This document shows, one piece after another, positions 27,101 through 36,620 of a stretch of DNA of 64,000 bases. This stretch comes from Arthrobacter sp. MYb214 (GTDB lineage Bacteria > Actinomycetota > Actinomycetes > Actinomycetales > Micrococcaceae). Numbering within the stretch: the first letter of the stretch is position 1; every line of letters begins with the position of its first letter. Position numbers and translations under genes: made by a program. The stretch spans positions 593,914 through 657,913 of the forward strand of contig NZ_PCPZ01000002.1 of assembly GCF_002979865.1 (NCBI RefSeq). The letters are read 5' to 3'. Under the pieces are notes generated by a model. It had not been told where the DNA came from and ran no database searches. It saw only the letters and a program-made list of their open reading frames with translations.

Positions 27101-27742
27101 GTGAAGCGATTTATGAGCGTTATCGCTCTGGCCTTCGCCGCCGTCCTAGCACTTTCTGGTTGCGTCAACATGAACGCAGAAGTCAACGTCTTGGGCAAAG
27201 ACAAGGTCGCCGGGGCCATGCAGTTGACCCTGCACAAGTCGACGCTCAATGGCGTCAGCTTTGAAGAAGTCCTCGAGAGCCAGATCGACATCGAAATGAT
27301 GGAACAGCAGCTGGGGGACCAGTGGAGCTACAGCAACATCGATGATGGCGAAAACGTCGGCCTGCGCTTTGAAACCACCAGCCCGATGACCTACGTCCAG
27401 CTGGCTGACGCATTCCGCGTCTTCGGCTTCGAAATCAGCCTGGGCGATGACGGGAAGGAATACTCCTTCTCGATGCCGGGCGACAAAGCCACCGTGGATT
27501 CTTCCTTCACCGAAGCGAACCTGCACGTCACCTTCCCCGGCGCAGTCACCTCGCACACCCCGGGTACCGTCGAGCACCACACCGTCACCTTCGACATGAT
27601 CAAGGGCGCCGCCGCCTACCAGGCTACCGCCAAGGTTGACCACACCATGTTCTACTCCGCAGTATTCGGCGGGGCGCTGCTGGTTTTGACCTTCGTCTTC
27701 GTTGCCGCTTTCGCGCCAAAGGGTGCCAAGGAATCGCATTAA
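27101..27742 (+). CDS. LppM-like lipoprotein with C-terminal membrane anchor
   Basis: A 213-residue exported protein. Signal peptide with lipobox LSGC, lipidated Cys21. The extracellular domain (MNAEVNVLGKDKVAGAMQLTL, core NVLGKDKV) resembles the mycobacterial LppM domain, known as a surface lipoprotein linked to mannosylated lipids. A membrane helix at about residues 187-206 (YSAVFGGALLVLTFVFVAAF) and short basic tail follow. GTG start at 27101 with TGAGGAG upstream. Confidence 0.85.
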   Translation: MKRFMSVIALAFAAVLALSGCVNMNAEVNVLGKDKVAGAMQLTLHKSTLNGVSFEEVLESQIDIEMMEQQLGDQWSYSNIDDGENVGLRFETTSPMTYVQLADAFRVFGFEISLGDDGKEYSFSMPGDKATVDSSFTEANLHVTFPGAVTSHTPGTVEHHTVTFDMIKGAAAYQATAKVDHTMFYSAVFGGALLVLTFVFVAAFAPKGAKESH

Positions 27743-27781
27743 TGAGCAGCAATCCTGCTTCAAGGTAAGAAGCTTCACGCC

Positions 27782-27817
27782 AAGGGCCCGTCATCGGTGA
27801 AACGATCACGGGCCCTT
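27782..27817 (+). terminator. Terminator after LppM-like gene
   Basis: Ten-base perfect arms AAGGGCCCGT (27782-27791) and ACGGGCCCTT (27808-27817) with partly paired loop. The T-run is weak. Confidence 0.8.
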
Positions 27818-27884
27818 AGCCATAGAATGGAAGCAAAGTGTTCTACGCGTAAGTACAAGATAAGAGTAAGGATCGATCGATCCC

Positions 27885-28964
27885 ATGTCTGATCAGACAA
27901 CTGAACAAGCTCCTGTCGGGGAGTCCAATGTTCCGCACCCAACCGATGAAGCCGGCATCCAGGGCGCGGTCGACGCCGCCCTGGCAGCCATCCAGGCCGC
28001 TGGCGACCTGAACGAGCTGAAGGAAGCGCGCCTGGCCCACACCGGCGAGAAGTCCGCGCTGTCCCTGGCCAACCGCCAGATCGGCAAGCTGGACAAGACC
28101 CAGAAGGCTGTTGCCGGCAAGCTCGTCGGCGGTGCCCGCGGACGGGTCAACAAGGCCCTGGCTGCCCGCACCACCGTGCTCGAAGAAGCCGAAGCCGCCC
28201 GCATCCTGGTCGAAGAAACCGTGGATGTCACCGCCGCCGCCCGCCGCCGCAGCGTTGGCGCCCGCCACCCGCTCTCGGTCCTGCAGGACCGTGTATCCGA
28301 CATCTTCGTCGGCATGGGCTGGGAAATCGCCGAGGGCCCGGAAGTCGAATCCGAATGGTTCAACTTCGACGCGCTGAACTTCAAGCCGGACCATCCTGCC
28401 CGCGAAATGCAGGACACCTTCTTCGTGGAGCCTGCCGACGCGCACCTGGTGCTGCGTACCCACACCTCCCCGGTGCAGGTCCGCTCGATGCTCGAGCGCG
28501 ATGTGCCGGTCTACGTGCTGTGCCCTGGGCGCACCTTCCGCACCGATGAGCTCGATGCCACCCACACCCCGGTTTTCCACCAGTTCGAAGGCCTGGCCGT
28601 GGACAAGGGCCTGACCATGGCCGACCTGCGCGGCACCCTGGAGCACTTCGCCCGGCAGATGTTCGGCGCCGAAGCGCAGATCCGCCTGCGCCCTGCCTAC
28701 TTCCCGTTCACCGAGCCATCGGCAGAGCTGGACATCTGGCACCCAGGTGCCAAGGGCGGACCGCGCTGGATCGAGTGGGGCGGCTGCGGCATGATCAACC
28801 CGAACGTGCTGCGCGCAGCTGGCATTGATCCCGAAGAGTACTCCGGCTTCGCCTTCGGCATGGGCATCGAGCGCACGCTCATGTTCCGCAACGATGTCCC
28901 AGACATGCACGACATGATCGAGGGCGACATCCGTTTCAGCCAGCACTTCGGGATGGAGATCTAA
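27885..28964 (+). CDS. pheS: Phenylalanine--tRNA ligase alpha subunit
   Basis: A 359-residue class II aminoacyl-tRNA synthetase subunit. Motif 2 region [22 protein letters not shown] (core [13 protein letters not shown]) and motif 3 [14 protein letters not shown] are present; the N-terminal coiled coil (about residues 30-100) binds tRNA. Forms an alpha2-beta2 enzyme with PheT. No T-box is evident in the 67-bp gap to the preceding terminator. Confidence 0.98.
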   Translation: MSDQTTEQAPVGESNVPHPTDEAGIQGAVDAALAAIQAAGDLNELKEARLAHTGEKSALSLANRQIGKLDKTQKAVAGKLVGGARGRVNKALAARTTVLEEAEAARILVEETVDVTAAARRRSVGARHPLSVLQDRVSDIFVGMGWEIAEGPEVESEWFNFDALNFKPDHPAREMQDTFFVEPADAHLVLRTHTSPVQVRSMLERDVPVYVLCPGRTFRTDELDATHTPVFHQFEGLAVDKGLTMADLRGTLEHFARQMFGAEAQIRLRPAYFPFTEPSAELDIWHPGAKGGPRWIEWGGCGMINPNVLRAAGIDPEEYSGFAFGMGIERTLMFRNDVPDMHDMIEGDIRFSQHFGMEI

Positions 28965-28967
28965 GCA

Positions 28968-31511
28968 ATGCGTATTCCACTATCTTGGCTGCGCGAGTAC
29001 GCGCAGGTACCAGCCGACGCATCGGCTGAAGACGTCATGGCAGACCTGGTCAAGGTCGGCCTCGAAGAAGAAGATGTCCACCGTCCAAGCGATGAGCTCT
29101 CGGGCCCCATCGTGGTCGGCCAGGTGATTTCCCTGGAAAAGGAAGTTGCCTCCAATGGCAAGACCATCAACTGGTGCCAGGTTCGCGTGGTTCCAAAAGG
29201 CGCCGAGCAGACCCTGACCGGCAAGGGCATCGACCCCTCGGGCGTGCAGGGGATCGTGTGCGGTGCGCACAACTTCGTGGAAGGCGACAAGGTCGTTGTC
29301 ACCCTGCCCGGCGCCGTGCTGCCAGGGGACTTCAAGATCTCGCCGCGCAAGACCTATGGCCACACCTCGGCGGGCATGATCGCTTCCTCCCGCGAGCTGG
29401 GCATCGGCGAAGACCACGACGGCATCATGGTCCTGTCCAAGCTGGGCCTGGACCCGGAACTGGGCACCGACGTCTTCGAGCTCTTCGGCCTGGATGACCA
29501 GGCGGCGGAGATCAACGTGACCCCGGACCGCGGCTACTGCTTCTCGATCCGCGGCGTAGCGCGCGAATACGCGCTGGCCACCGGCACCTCCTTCACCGAT
29601 CCCGCATCGATCGTGACCGTTTCGGAAGCCACCGAAGCCGGCCATGAGGTAGTGCTCCGCGACGAAGCGCCGATCTACGGCGTACCGGGCTGCACCCGCT
29701 TCGTGACCCGCGAGGTCACCGGCATCAACCCGAGCCTCCCGACCCCGCGCTGGATGGCTTCGCGCCTGCAGCTGGCCGGCATGCGCTCGATCTCGCTGGT
29801 AGTCGATATCTCCAACTACGTCATGCTGGAACTCGGCGCGCCACTGCACTTCTACGATGCTGACAAGCTGGCCGGTGCGATTACCGTGCGCCGCGCCAAC
29901 GCCGGCGAAAAGCTGGTGACCTTGGATGCCAAGGAACGCGAGCTGTCGGTCGAGGACCTGCTGATCACCGATGAGTCCGGCGCCATTGGCATTGCCGGCG
30001 TCATGGGCGGCGCGGCCACCGAGGTCTCGGATTCGACCAGCCGCGTGCTGATCGAAGCCGCTCACTTCGACACCGTGTCCATCGGCCGTTCGCGCCGTCG
30101 CCACAAGCTGCCTTCCGAAGCCTCCAAGCGCTTCGAGCGTGGCGTGGACCCACGCATCATGCAGATCGCGGCCCAGCGTGCCGTGGACCTGCTGGTGCAG
30201 CTGGCCGGCGGCACCGAAACCACCAAGGCCACCGACGCGGGCCAGATTCCTGCCGACACCCAGATCCAGCTGCCGGCAGGTTTCGCGGGAGCCCTGATCG
30301 GCGTGGACTACACCGATGAGCAGACCATCACCGCGCTGGAAGGCATCGGCGCGAGCGTTGAGCAGAACGCCGAGGGCTTCCTGGTCACCGCACCAAGCTG
30401 GCGCCCGGATTTGGACATCAAGGAAGACCTGGTCGAGGAAGTAGCCCGCGTAGTCGGCTATGACAAGATCCCGGCGACCTTGCCTGTGGCCCCTCCGGGC
30501 CGTGGCCTGACCCGCGCCCAGTCCCAGCGCCGCCGCCTGCTGCAGGGCTTGGCAGATGCAGGGCTGACCGAGGTCTTGAACTACCCGTTCGTTTCCGAAG
30601 CGCAGAACAGCACCTTTGGTGCTGCGCAAGCCGGTACCGAGGTCAAGGCCATTTCGCTGGCCAACCCGATTTCCAAGGAATTCCGCTTCCTGCGCACCTC
30701 GCTGCTGCCGGGCTTGCTGGAAACCGCTCGCCGCAACATCGGCCGTGGCTTCCGCGACCTGGCGCTGTATGAAGGAGGCCTCGTCTTCCTGCCAGGTACG
30801 CAGCTGGGCTCCTCGGTTCTGCCTCCGCTGGGAGAAAAGCCAAGCGATGAGGTCCTGGCCGAGCTGCTCAACGGCGTCCCTAACCAGCCATGGCACCTGG
30901 CCGCGGTTCTCACCGGCCGCGAAGCATCGGCTGCGGCCGGCTTCGCACCGCGTGCCTGGGACTGGGCCGACGCGCTGGATGCGGCGCACTGCGCGGCAGA
31001 TGTCCTCGGCGTTGAGCTTGAGGTTGCCCAGGGCAGCCACCAGGCCTTCCACCCGGGCCGTGTTGCAGTACTGAAGGTTTCCGGGCAGGTCGTTGGCTAC
31101 GCCGGTGAACTGCACCCGCAGCTGCTCAAGGACCAGGACCTGCCAGCACGTACCGTGGCCATGGAACTGAATGCTGCCGCACTGATGGCTGCTGCACCTG
31201 CAGTGGTTGTGGCCCAGCAGCACCTGTCCGCCCAGCCGCTGGCTACCCAGGACGTGGCCTTAGTTGTCGACCAGGACGTCGTGGCTGGCGATGTGCTTGC
31301 CGCCCTTCGCGAAGGCGCCGGTGAACTGCTCGAAGACATCGCGCTGTTCGACGTGTACCAGGGCCAGGGCATCGAAGACGGCAAGAAGTCGTTGGCCTTC
31401 GGCCTGAGGTTCCGTGCCGCCGACCGCACCCTGACCGCCGACGAGGCGTCCGAGGCTCGTGCCGCGGCGGTGGCTGCGGCTACCGAGAAGTTCGGCGCTT
31501 CCCAGCGCTAG
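28968..31511 (+). CDS. pheT: Phenylalanine--tRNA ligase beta subunit
   Basis: An 847-residue beta subunit of normal length. Domains in order: tRNA-binding EMAP/OB fold at about 40-150, B3/B4 editing domain with EINVTPDRGYCFSIRGVARE (core PDRGYCFSIRG), B5 domain, synthetase-like core, and the C-terminal FDX-ACB anticodon-binding domain (ALFDVYQGQGIEDGKKSLAF, core DVYQGQ). Starts 3 bp after pheS. Confidence 0.98.
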   Translation: MRIPLSWLREYAQVPADASAEDVMADLVKVGLEEEDVHRPSDELSGPIVVGQVISLEKEVASNGKTINWCQVRVVPKGAEQTLTGKGIDPSGVQGIVCGAHNFVEGDKVVVTLPGAVLPGDFKISPRKTYGHTSAGMIASSRELGIGEDHDGIMVLSKLGLDPELGTDVFELFGLDDQAAEINVTPDRGYCFSIRGVAREYALATGTSFTDPASIVTVSEATEAGHEVVLRDEAPIYGVPGCTRFVTREVTGINPSLPTPRWMASRLQLAGMRSISLVVDISNYVMLELGAPLHFYDADKLAGAITVRRANAGEKLVTLDAKERELSVEDLLITDESGAIGIAGVMGGAATEVSDSTSRVLIEAAHFDTVSIGRSRRRHKLPSEASKRFERGVDPRIMQIAAQRAVDLLVQLAGGTETTKATDAGQIPADTQIQLPAGFAGALIGVDYTDEQTITALEGIGASVEQNAEGFLVTAPSWRPDLDIKEDLVEEVARVVGYDKIPATLPVAPPGRGLTRAQSQRRRLLQGLADAGLTEVLNYPFVSEAQNSTFGAAQAGTEVKAISLANPISKEFRFLRTSLLPGLLETARRNIGRGFRDLALYEGGLVFLPGTQLGSSVLPPLGEKPSDEVLAELLNGVPNQPWHLAAVLTGREASAAAGFAPRAWDWADALDAAHCAADVLGVELEVAQGSHQAFHPGRVAVLKVSGQVVGYAGELHPQLLKDQDLPARTVAMELNAAALMAAAPAVVVAQQHLSAQPLATQDVALVVDQDVVAGDVLAALREGAGELLEDIALFDVYQGQGIEDGKKSLAFGLRFRAADRTLTADEASEARAAAVAAATEKFGASQR

Positions 31512-31527
31512 GCTTTTGGCCTGCCAG

Positions 31528-31574
31528 ATGCCCTGCTGCTCTCCTGATGATCGGAAAGCGGCAGGGCATTTTGC
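31528..31574 (+). terminator. Terminator after pheT
   Basis: ATGCCCTGCTGCT (31528-31540) pairs with AGCGGCAGGGCAT (31557-31569) with one wobble; TTTTGCTTT follows. Confidence 0.88.
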
Positions 31575-31663
31575 TTTGTCGCCATGCCCGGTTGGACAGG
31601 TTGAGGACTACACTTGATCTGGGATATCCCGACAATGCGACTAGATGAGGGAAGAGGCTTGAA

Positions 31664-31873
31664 GTGAAGGGATTGCGTTCATGCGGTGCTGTGCTGCTGG
31701 TGTTCTTCCTCGGGATCCTGGCCGTTGCCGTCCTCATCGCGGCAGGCTGGGCAGCGGTGCTGTTTATCCAGCGTGGCGCCGGAACCCACCTCGAAGAACC
31801 GGCGACCCCGAGCGCTACGGTAGAGGAAGAAGCACCCGATAGGCTCCGCCCATCGAAAACCTACACGCCCTAG
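31664..31873 (+). CDS. Hypothetical small membrane protein
   Basis: A 69-residue protein with GTG start and GAGG upstream. A long hydrophobic helix at about residues 8-36 (GAVLLVFFLGILAVAVLIAA) is followed by an acidic, proline-rich outer tail (HLEEPATPSATVEEEAPDRL). No family recognised. Convergent with the acetyltransferase gene, overlapping by 4 bp. Confidence 0.65.
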   Translation: MKGLRSCGAVLLVFFLGILAVAVLIAAGWAAVLFIQRGAGTHLEEPATPSATVEEEAPDRLRPSKTYTP

Positions 31874-32352
31874 CTGGCTGGCGGCACCGGTACAGTGGGA
31901 AGAACCCGTGTCAGCGTTATGAGCCCAGGGCCTTCCTTCGCCTGCGCGATGAACCCGTAACGGGCAAGCACTTTCAGCGAGGCGATATTCGAGGCATCGG
32001 CACGAGCGATAAATGCGCTTCGACCGGTTTCCTGCAATTGCGCGAGCCCTTCGCTGACTATTGCCTTCGCCAAGCCTTGGCCCCAGCATTCCGGGGCGAT
32101 CCAATAGCCGATTTCGGTGGCATGCCTGCGTTCGGTAGCGGTGAAAAGTCCAACCGGAGAATTCTGGCGGCGCGCGATAAACCAGGAGATCTCCGGACTG
32201 CTCAGGGCATGTTCCACGCGTTGCGCGGTGTGCTCCGCGCTCCAGGTGCTTCCGTCGCCGATATGGGCCATGACGCGTTCGTCTGCAGCCAGGCGCGCAA
32301 CGAAATCTGCATCCGCCTCGGTCATTGGCGTTAGCAGCAGTGAAGGACCCAT
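31870..32352 (-). CDS. GNAT N-acetyltransferase
   Basis: A 160-residue acetyltransferase of the RimL-like type. The acetyl-CoA motif is APECWGQGLAKAIVSEGL (Q-G-L-A), preceded by EIGYWI; ADASNIASLKVLARYGF is the C-terminal signature. Similar in style to the acetyltransferase at 22.5-23.0 kb but only distantly related. Substrate unknown. Likely leaderless. Confidence 0.85.
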   Translation of the reverse strand: MGPSLLLTPMTEADADFVARLAADERVMAHIGDGSTWSAEHTAQRVEHALSSPEISWFIARRQNSPVGLFTATERRHATEIGYWIAPECWGQGLAKAIVSEGLAQLQETGRSAFIARADASNIASLKVLARYGFIAQAKEGPGLITLTRVLPTVPVPPAS

Positions 32353-32364
32353 GGGTTCAGCCTA
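32350..32364 (-). promoter_or_regulatory. Leaderless promoter of GNAT gene
   Basis: On the minus strand: TAGGCT (32364-32359), GAACCC, ATG. Confidence 0.5.
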
Positions 32365-32512
32365 TGCGGGAACGAAGCGCGCGCAAACTTGTTTCATTGG
32401 CCGTAGTTCTTCTACGAGTCCTTCGGGATGGAAGCCGACTTCACCGGGGACTTTCCGCAATGCCCCGGATTCAGCCTGGACTTGCGCCCGCGGCAGTAGC
32501 TTCAAAACAAAA

Positions 32513-32544
32513 GCAGGGAACGGCGAAAGCTCGCCGTTCCCTGC
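32513..32544 (-). terminator. Terminator after phosphoribosyltransferase gene
   Basis: Fourteen-base perfect arms GCAGGGAACGGCGA (32513-32526) and TCGCCGTTCCCTGC (32531-32544) with loop AAGC; TTTTGTTTT follows on the minus strand. Confidence 0.92.
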
Positions 32545-32559
32545 TGAAATTCAAATACT

Positions 32560-33081
32560 TTACTTGGCTGCGCCAGCGGTAACTGGTGGCAGATCCGACC
32601 ATGGGAAGGTAATCCACTTGTCGGTGCGGCGCCATTCGTAATCCGGGACCATGATGGTGCGCGGCTTGGTGTACAGGCAGACGGTCTTGACCTCGGCGCC
32701 CCAGGCGGACACCAGATCGACAACCTTTTCAAGGGTGCGGCCGGAGTCGGAGACATCGTCAACGATCAGGATCTTCTTGTCGCGCAGGTGGCCATCGTCC
32801 AGCATTGGAGGAAGAACCACTGGCTCCGGCAGGACGGTGCCGATGCCGGTGTAGAACTCCACGTTCAGCGCACCGCAGGCCTTGACGCCCAGAGCGTAGG
32901 AAATCGAGCCGGCCAGCAGCAGGCCGCCTCGTGCTACTGCCAGAACGATGTCCGGCTCGAAGCCGTCGTCGACAATGGTCTGTGCCAGTTCGCGGGAAGC
33001 TTCACCGAAGGTGTCCCAGGTGAGGATCTCGCGCTCTGGTTCTGAAAGGACGGATGCCCCGGAATCGTCAATGCTAGTCAT
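32560..33081 (-). CDS. Purine phosphoribosyltransferase-type protein
   Basis: A 173-residue type I phosphoribosyltransferase. The PRPP-binding motif is KILIVDDVSDSGRTLEKV (about residues 102-119) and the upstream PDIVLAVARGGLLLAG loop matches hypoxanthine/xanthine-guanine phosphoribosyltransferases (Gpt-like). Exact base not determined. Likely leaderless from ATG 33081. Confidence 0.88.
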   Translation of the reverse strand: MTSIDDSGASVLSEPEREILTWDTFGEASRELAQTIVDDGFEPDIVLAVARGGLLLAGSISYALGVKACGALNVEFYTGIGTVLPEPVVLPPMLDDGHLRDKKILIVDDVSDSGRTLEKVVDLVSAWGAEVKTVCLYTKPRTIMVPDYEWRRTDKWITFPWSDLPPVTAGAAK

Positions 33082-33093
33082 TCTGCAATTTTA
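33079..33093 (-). promoter_or_regulatory. Leaderless promoter of phosphoribosyltransferase gene
   Basis: On the minus strand: TAAAAT (33093-33088), TGCAGA, ATG. Confidence 0.6.
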
Positions 33094-33375
33094 GCCCCGA
33101 ATTTGGTGTGGTGCTGTCCAGTTCAAACCAATCGATCATTTTTTCCTCCCGTGCCCGGAGGATTCCCATCCGTTGATTAGGCATGAATAGGCATGCAATG
33201 CACCTGCTTGAGGAATCCATCACTTTTCGGCGAATCCCGGTTGGAACAAGCGCGTTGCGGCCCCAAAGCGCCGAAAGCCGTCTTAAGGATGATCGATGCC
33301 ACACCCCGGCTCGCTAGGATAGGAGAAAGGCCATCAGCCGGAGATAACCCGGAACTCGAAAGAAGGAGACGCATC

Positions 33376-34890
33376 GTGGGCCCACGAACCCGGAGCATTC
33401 GAATAGCCGGTACCGCAGCGGCACTTTCCTTGGGGCTGGCTGGCGCCCTGCCTGCCGCGCAAGCTGCCACCGGTGTGCAGGTCGTGGCCGGGCAGAACCT
33501 GGAATCGGTCACCATCGAGGATTCCACCGGCAAGCTCAATGAGCAGCGGCTGCGTGACGCACTGGACGAGCTCGATTTCAACGAGCCCACGGATGTGGCA
33601 ATCTACGCCCGCAACGGAGAATACTCCGATGACATCAACACCAAGACGCTGGAATACGCCAAGTCATCCCATCCGGAATGGATATCAGGAAAGCCCGAAG
33701 ACTACGGCGACTACTGGGCCGACGGCCTGTTCATCATCACCTTGTCCATCGAAGGAGAAGGAGATGGACAGATCGGCACGTACTTCGGCGAAGACCGCAA
33801 GGTCTCAGAGAGCTCCATGGAGAGCATCCACGAAGCCGGCTACGACGACTTCAATCTATCCCGGTGGACCGACGGCGTCATTGCGGTAGCCGATCAGGCG
33901 GCCGTGATCATGAATCGGCCCTGGTACCAGCACCCGGCCTTGTGGATATCCACGGGCGTCGGAGGCCTCGTGGCTGCCATTATCGGCGGCGTCGCACTGC
34001 ACACTCGGTCAACGCGTCGGAAAACTTTCGCGGAAGAACTGCATCAGGGGACCTTGCACCTGACCAACGTCACGATGGATCTGGAAGAAACCGAATTGGC
34101 GGCTCGTACGCTGCCGTCGGCTTCAGGGCATGCAGCCGAGCTGGAGCAGCGCTTCACCAAGTTCATGGCCAAATACCGTGCTTGTTTTGCAGCGCAGCAG
34201 GCACTGGAAGACTCGGGCAAGAAGGAGCGGTCCGGCTCCGAAGGCGTTCGCTTCGCCAAGGAGTTCCGGGAAACAGCGCAGTCCCTGGACCTGACCGATG
34301 ACGCCATCATCGCCGCGGCGGCGCTTTATACCCGTTCAGCATCCTGGGAAGAGGCGTGGCATGCCCAGACCGAGCCGCTAGAAGAGGACCTCGACGAGAT
34401 CAGGGAGTTGCTCAACGACGTAGAGCCGGAATTGATGGGCAGCGCGGCCGCCTTGGCTTCCTACCGGGAAATGGCAACCACGCAGCTCGGCGAACTGTCA
34501 GTGCAGCTGAAGGAAGAATCGATTACGGTGGATCAAGCGCTCGATGGATTATCGGAGTTGCGTGCCGAATTGACCGAAAAGCTGGATGTCTTCGCCCAAG
34601 CTCAAATCGAAGTGTATGCGGAAAGTGCCGAAGAGAAGGCCGACATGCAATCGGCATTGAAGAAATCCCGCTATGAATCCGGGGCATATGACGGCCGTTC
34701 CGGCACCATCCTGGACGTTTTGAATCCCGCATCGATGTATTGGCGCGTGGGTGGCTACCACCACGGATATTCCGCGGGCGTCAGCGCAGTGGCTGAGTCG
34801 CGTGAAGCAGCGAGCTCGTCGGGCGGAGTCTCCGGCGGATACTCTGGTGGCGGAAGCTTCTCCGGCGCTGGCGGATCTTCGCGCTTCTGA
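33376..34890 (+). CDS. DUF5129-type exported membrane protein
   Basis: A 504-residue protein. Signal-like N-terminus (IRIAGTAAALSLGLAGALPA, cleavage after AQA), an extracytoplasmic domain of about 170 residues (DEQ-type core LRDALDELDFNEPTDVAIY and a TPM-like IGTYFGEDRKV), one membrane helix at about 198-218 (PALWISTGVGGLVAAIIGG), then about 240 mostly alpha-helical, acidic residues and a glycine/serine tail (SGGVSGGYSGGGSFSGAGG). The overall plan resembles TPM/DUF5129 proteins; function unknown. GTG 33376 with AAGGAG is chosen; upstream frame to 33193 is not supported. PPTase gene overlaps its stop. Confidence 0.83.
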   Translation: MGPRTRSIRIAGTAAALSLGLAGALPAAQAATGVQVVAGQNLESVTIEDSTGKLNEQRLRDALDELDFNEPTDVAIYARNGEYSDDINTKTLEYAKSSHPEWISGKPEDYGDYWADGLFIITLSIEGEGDGQIGTYFGEDRKVSESSMESIHEAGYDDFNLSRWTDGVIAVADQAAVIMNRPWYQHPALWISTGVGGLVAAIIGGVALHTRSTRRKTFAEELHQGTLHLTNVTMDLEETELAARTLPSASGHAAELEQRFTKFMAKYRACFAAQQALEDSGKKERSGSEGVRFAKEFRETAQSLDLTDDAIIAAAALYTRSASWEEAWHAQTEPLEEDLDEIRELLNDVEPELMGSAAALASYREMATTQLGELSVQLKEESITVDQALDGLSELRAELTEKLDVFAQAQIEVYAESAEEKADMQSALKKSRYESGAYDGRSGTILDVLNPASMYWRVGGYHHGYSAGVSAVAESREAASSSGGVSGGYSGGGSFSGAGGSSRF

Positions 34891-35570
34891 TGGAAGGCAA
34901 CGATATCTTCGCAGAGCTGCTGCCGTCTTCGGTACATGTGGTCCAGTCGCGTACCGAGCTGGAAGACGGCCGATCCTACGGGGAAGAAGAACGGTACATC
35001 GCCGAGGCGGTGCCTGAGCGGCAGCAGGAATTCCGTACTGTCCGTGTCTGCGCTCGCCGAGCGCTGGCACAACTGGGCTATGCGGGCGTTGCCTTGGTTC
35101 CAGATCAAAAACGGGCACCGATCTGGCCAGCTGGCGTGGTGGGGAGCATGACCCATTGCGCTGGCTTCCGTGCAGCGGCAGTAGCCTCCACCAGCGATAT
35201 TCGCGGCCTTGGCATCGACGCCGAACTGCATGCTCCGCTGCCGGCAGAAATCCTCGACATCATCTTGCTTCCCGAAGAGCAGGTGATGGCCGCCGAGCTA
35301 TCGGCGCACCATCCGGGCATCGCCTGGGACCGGCTGATTTTCAGCGCCAAGGAAAGCATCTTCAAGGCGTGGTTCCCACTGACCAGGCAGTGGCTGGATT
35401 TCCTGGAATGCGAGATTCGCGTCGATGCGCAGTCCCACCGTTTCCACGCCGGAATCCGGGCTACGGGACCGGTTGCCGCGCAGCATGCTCTCGCATCGAT
35501 GAGCGGTCGCTGGATCGCCGAAGGACCGCGCGGCCAAGGGCTGCTGGGGACCTGCGTCATCGTTCCCTAG
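34890..35570 (+). CDS. 4'-phosphopantetheinyl transferase (EntD/Sfp superfamily)
   Basis: A 226-residue enzyme that moves phosphopantetheine from CoA to a carrier-protein serine. Superfamily motifs: GSMTHCAGFRAAA (substrate/CoA loop), GIDAE at 108-112 and FSAKESIFKAW at 151-161, which hold the Mg2+ and CoA ligands. Start ATG 34890 shares its A with the TGA of the DUF5129 gene, so the two are co-translated. The only obvious client in the window is the carrier domain of the Pls-type synthetase at 37.9-41.9 kb; this link is inferred from proximity. Confidence 0.92.
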   Translation: MEGNDIFAELLPSSVHVVQSRTELEDGRSYGEEERYIAEAVPERQQEFRTVRVCARRALAQLGYAGVALVPDQKRAPIWPAGVVGSMTHCAGFRAAAVASTSDIRGLGIDAELHAPLPAEILDIILLPEEQVMAAELSAHHPGIAWDRLIFSAKESIFKAWFPLTRQWLDFLECEIRVDAQSHRFHAGIRATGPVAAQHALASMSGRWIAEGPRGQGLLGTCVIVP

Positions 35571-35592
35571 CAGCGGTGCACCGGGAACGGAT

Positions 35593-36489
35593 CTAGAATT
35601 CTTCGCCGTGGGTAATCACCTTGGCCGCGCGGCCCACGATTTTCGGATCGGGGGAGCCTACCAGGTGGTGGTCCTTGCCCTTGTACTCGAAAAGGTTCAG
35701 CACGTGGCGCATCGCCTGCAACCGGGCGCGCTTCTTGTCGTTGGACTTCACCACGGTCCACGGTGCATGCTCCGTATCGGTCTTGAGGAACATTTCCTTT
35801 TTGGCTTGGGTGTACTTTTCCCACTTATCCAGGGACTCGAGATCCATGGGCGAGAGCTTCCACTGGCGCACCGGATCGATGCGGCGGATGGTGAATCGGG
35901 TCAGCTGCTCGCTGGCGGACACCGAGAACCAGAACTTCACCAGGTCGATGCCCTCGTCGACGACCATCTTCTCGAAGGCGGGAGTCTGCTCCAGGAAGTG
36001 GTCCACCTGGGTTTCGGTGCAAAATCCCATCACGCGTTCGACGCCGGCACGGTTGTACCAGGAGCGGTCGAAGAGCACGATCTCGCCCGCCGAGGGGAAA
36101 TGCTGCACATAGCGCTGGTAGTACCACTGGGTGGACTCGCGCTCGCTCGGCTTTTCCAAGGCCACCACGCGGGCGCCACGCGGGTTCAGGTGTTCGGTGA
36201 AACGCTTGATCGTGCCGCCTTTGCCGGCCGCATCGCGGCCTTCGAAAACGATCATGATCCGGCGGCCATGGGCTTTCGCCCATTTCTGCAGTTTCAGCAG
36301 CTCGATCTGCAGTGCCCGCTTTTCAGCCTCGTAGGTGGCGCGATCCAGTTTCTGGAAATACGGGTAGTTCTCCCGCCAAGTATCGACGATGCTTCCATCG
36401 GCGCGGACGAGCACCGGATCGTCATCGTCGTTATCGAGGACGGAATAGCCCTGGAAGGCTTCATCGAGCAGGGGGATCTCTACAGTCAT
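35593..36489 (-). CDS. ppk2: Polyphosphate kinase 2
   Basis: A 298-residue PPK2, the single-domain form that uses polyphosphate to phosphorylate nucleoside di- or monophosphates. Walker A is FEGRDAAGKGGTIKRF; Walker B is LFDRSWYNRAGVERVMGF (core DRSWYNR); the lid region has KLSPMDLESLDKW. ATG 36489 is used; the frame runs on to 36660 without support. Leaderless start likely. It could regenerate ATP or GTP; a link with the neighbouring synthetase is only positional. Confidence 0.93.
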   Translation of the reverse strand: MTVEIPLLDEAFQGYSVLDNDDDDPVLVRADGSIVDTWRENYPYFQKLDRATYEAEKRALQIELLKLQKWAKAHGRRIMIVFEGRDAAGKGGTIKRFTEHLNPRGARVVALEKPSERESTQWYYQRYVQHFPSAGEIVLFDRSWYNRAGVERVMGFCTETQVDHFLEQTPAFEKMVVDEGIDLVKFWFSVSASEQLTRFTIRRIDPVRQWKLSPMDLESLDKWEKYTQAKKEMFLKTDTEHAPWTVVKSNDKKRARLQAMRHVLNLFEYKGKDHHLVGSPDPKIVGRAAKVITHGEEF

Positions 36490-36501
36490 GCAATGACCGT
36501 A
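36487..36501 (-). promoter_or_regulatory. Possible leaderless promoter of ppk2
   Basis: On the minus strand: TACGGT (36501-36496), CATTGC, ATG. Confidence 0.4.
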
Positions 36502-36620
36502 GAGCCATCCGGTGAACAGCTTGTGAACAAATGCTGAACAAGACCAAGCCAGAGGGTTATTTGTGATGAAGGACAACAGCCCTGCGGACCTGGCCGGAAC
36601 ATCATGGCACCGTGCGCCGA

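Noticed and set aside
27818..27884. T-box riboswitch before pheS
   Set aside because: Only about 67 bp between the preceding terminator and pheS, too short for a T-box, and no TGGNACCGCG-like element.
28980..31223. 747-codon open frame on the minus strand across pheT
   Set aside because: Antisense frame kept open by high GC at third positions; the plus strand is a clear pheT.
33193..33375. Upstream extension of the DUF5129 protein
   Set aside because: The signal peptide and ribosome binding site point to GTG 33376; the extension is unconserved-looking.
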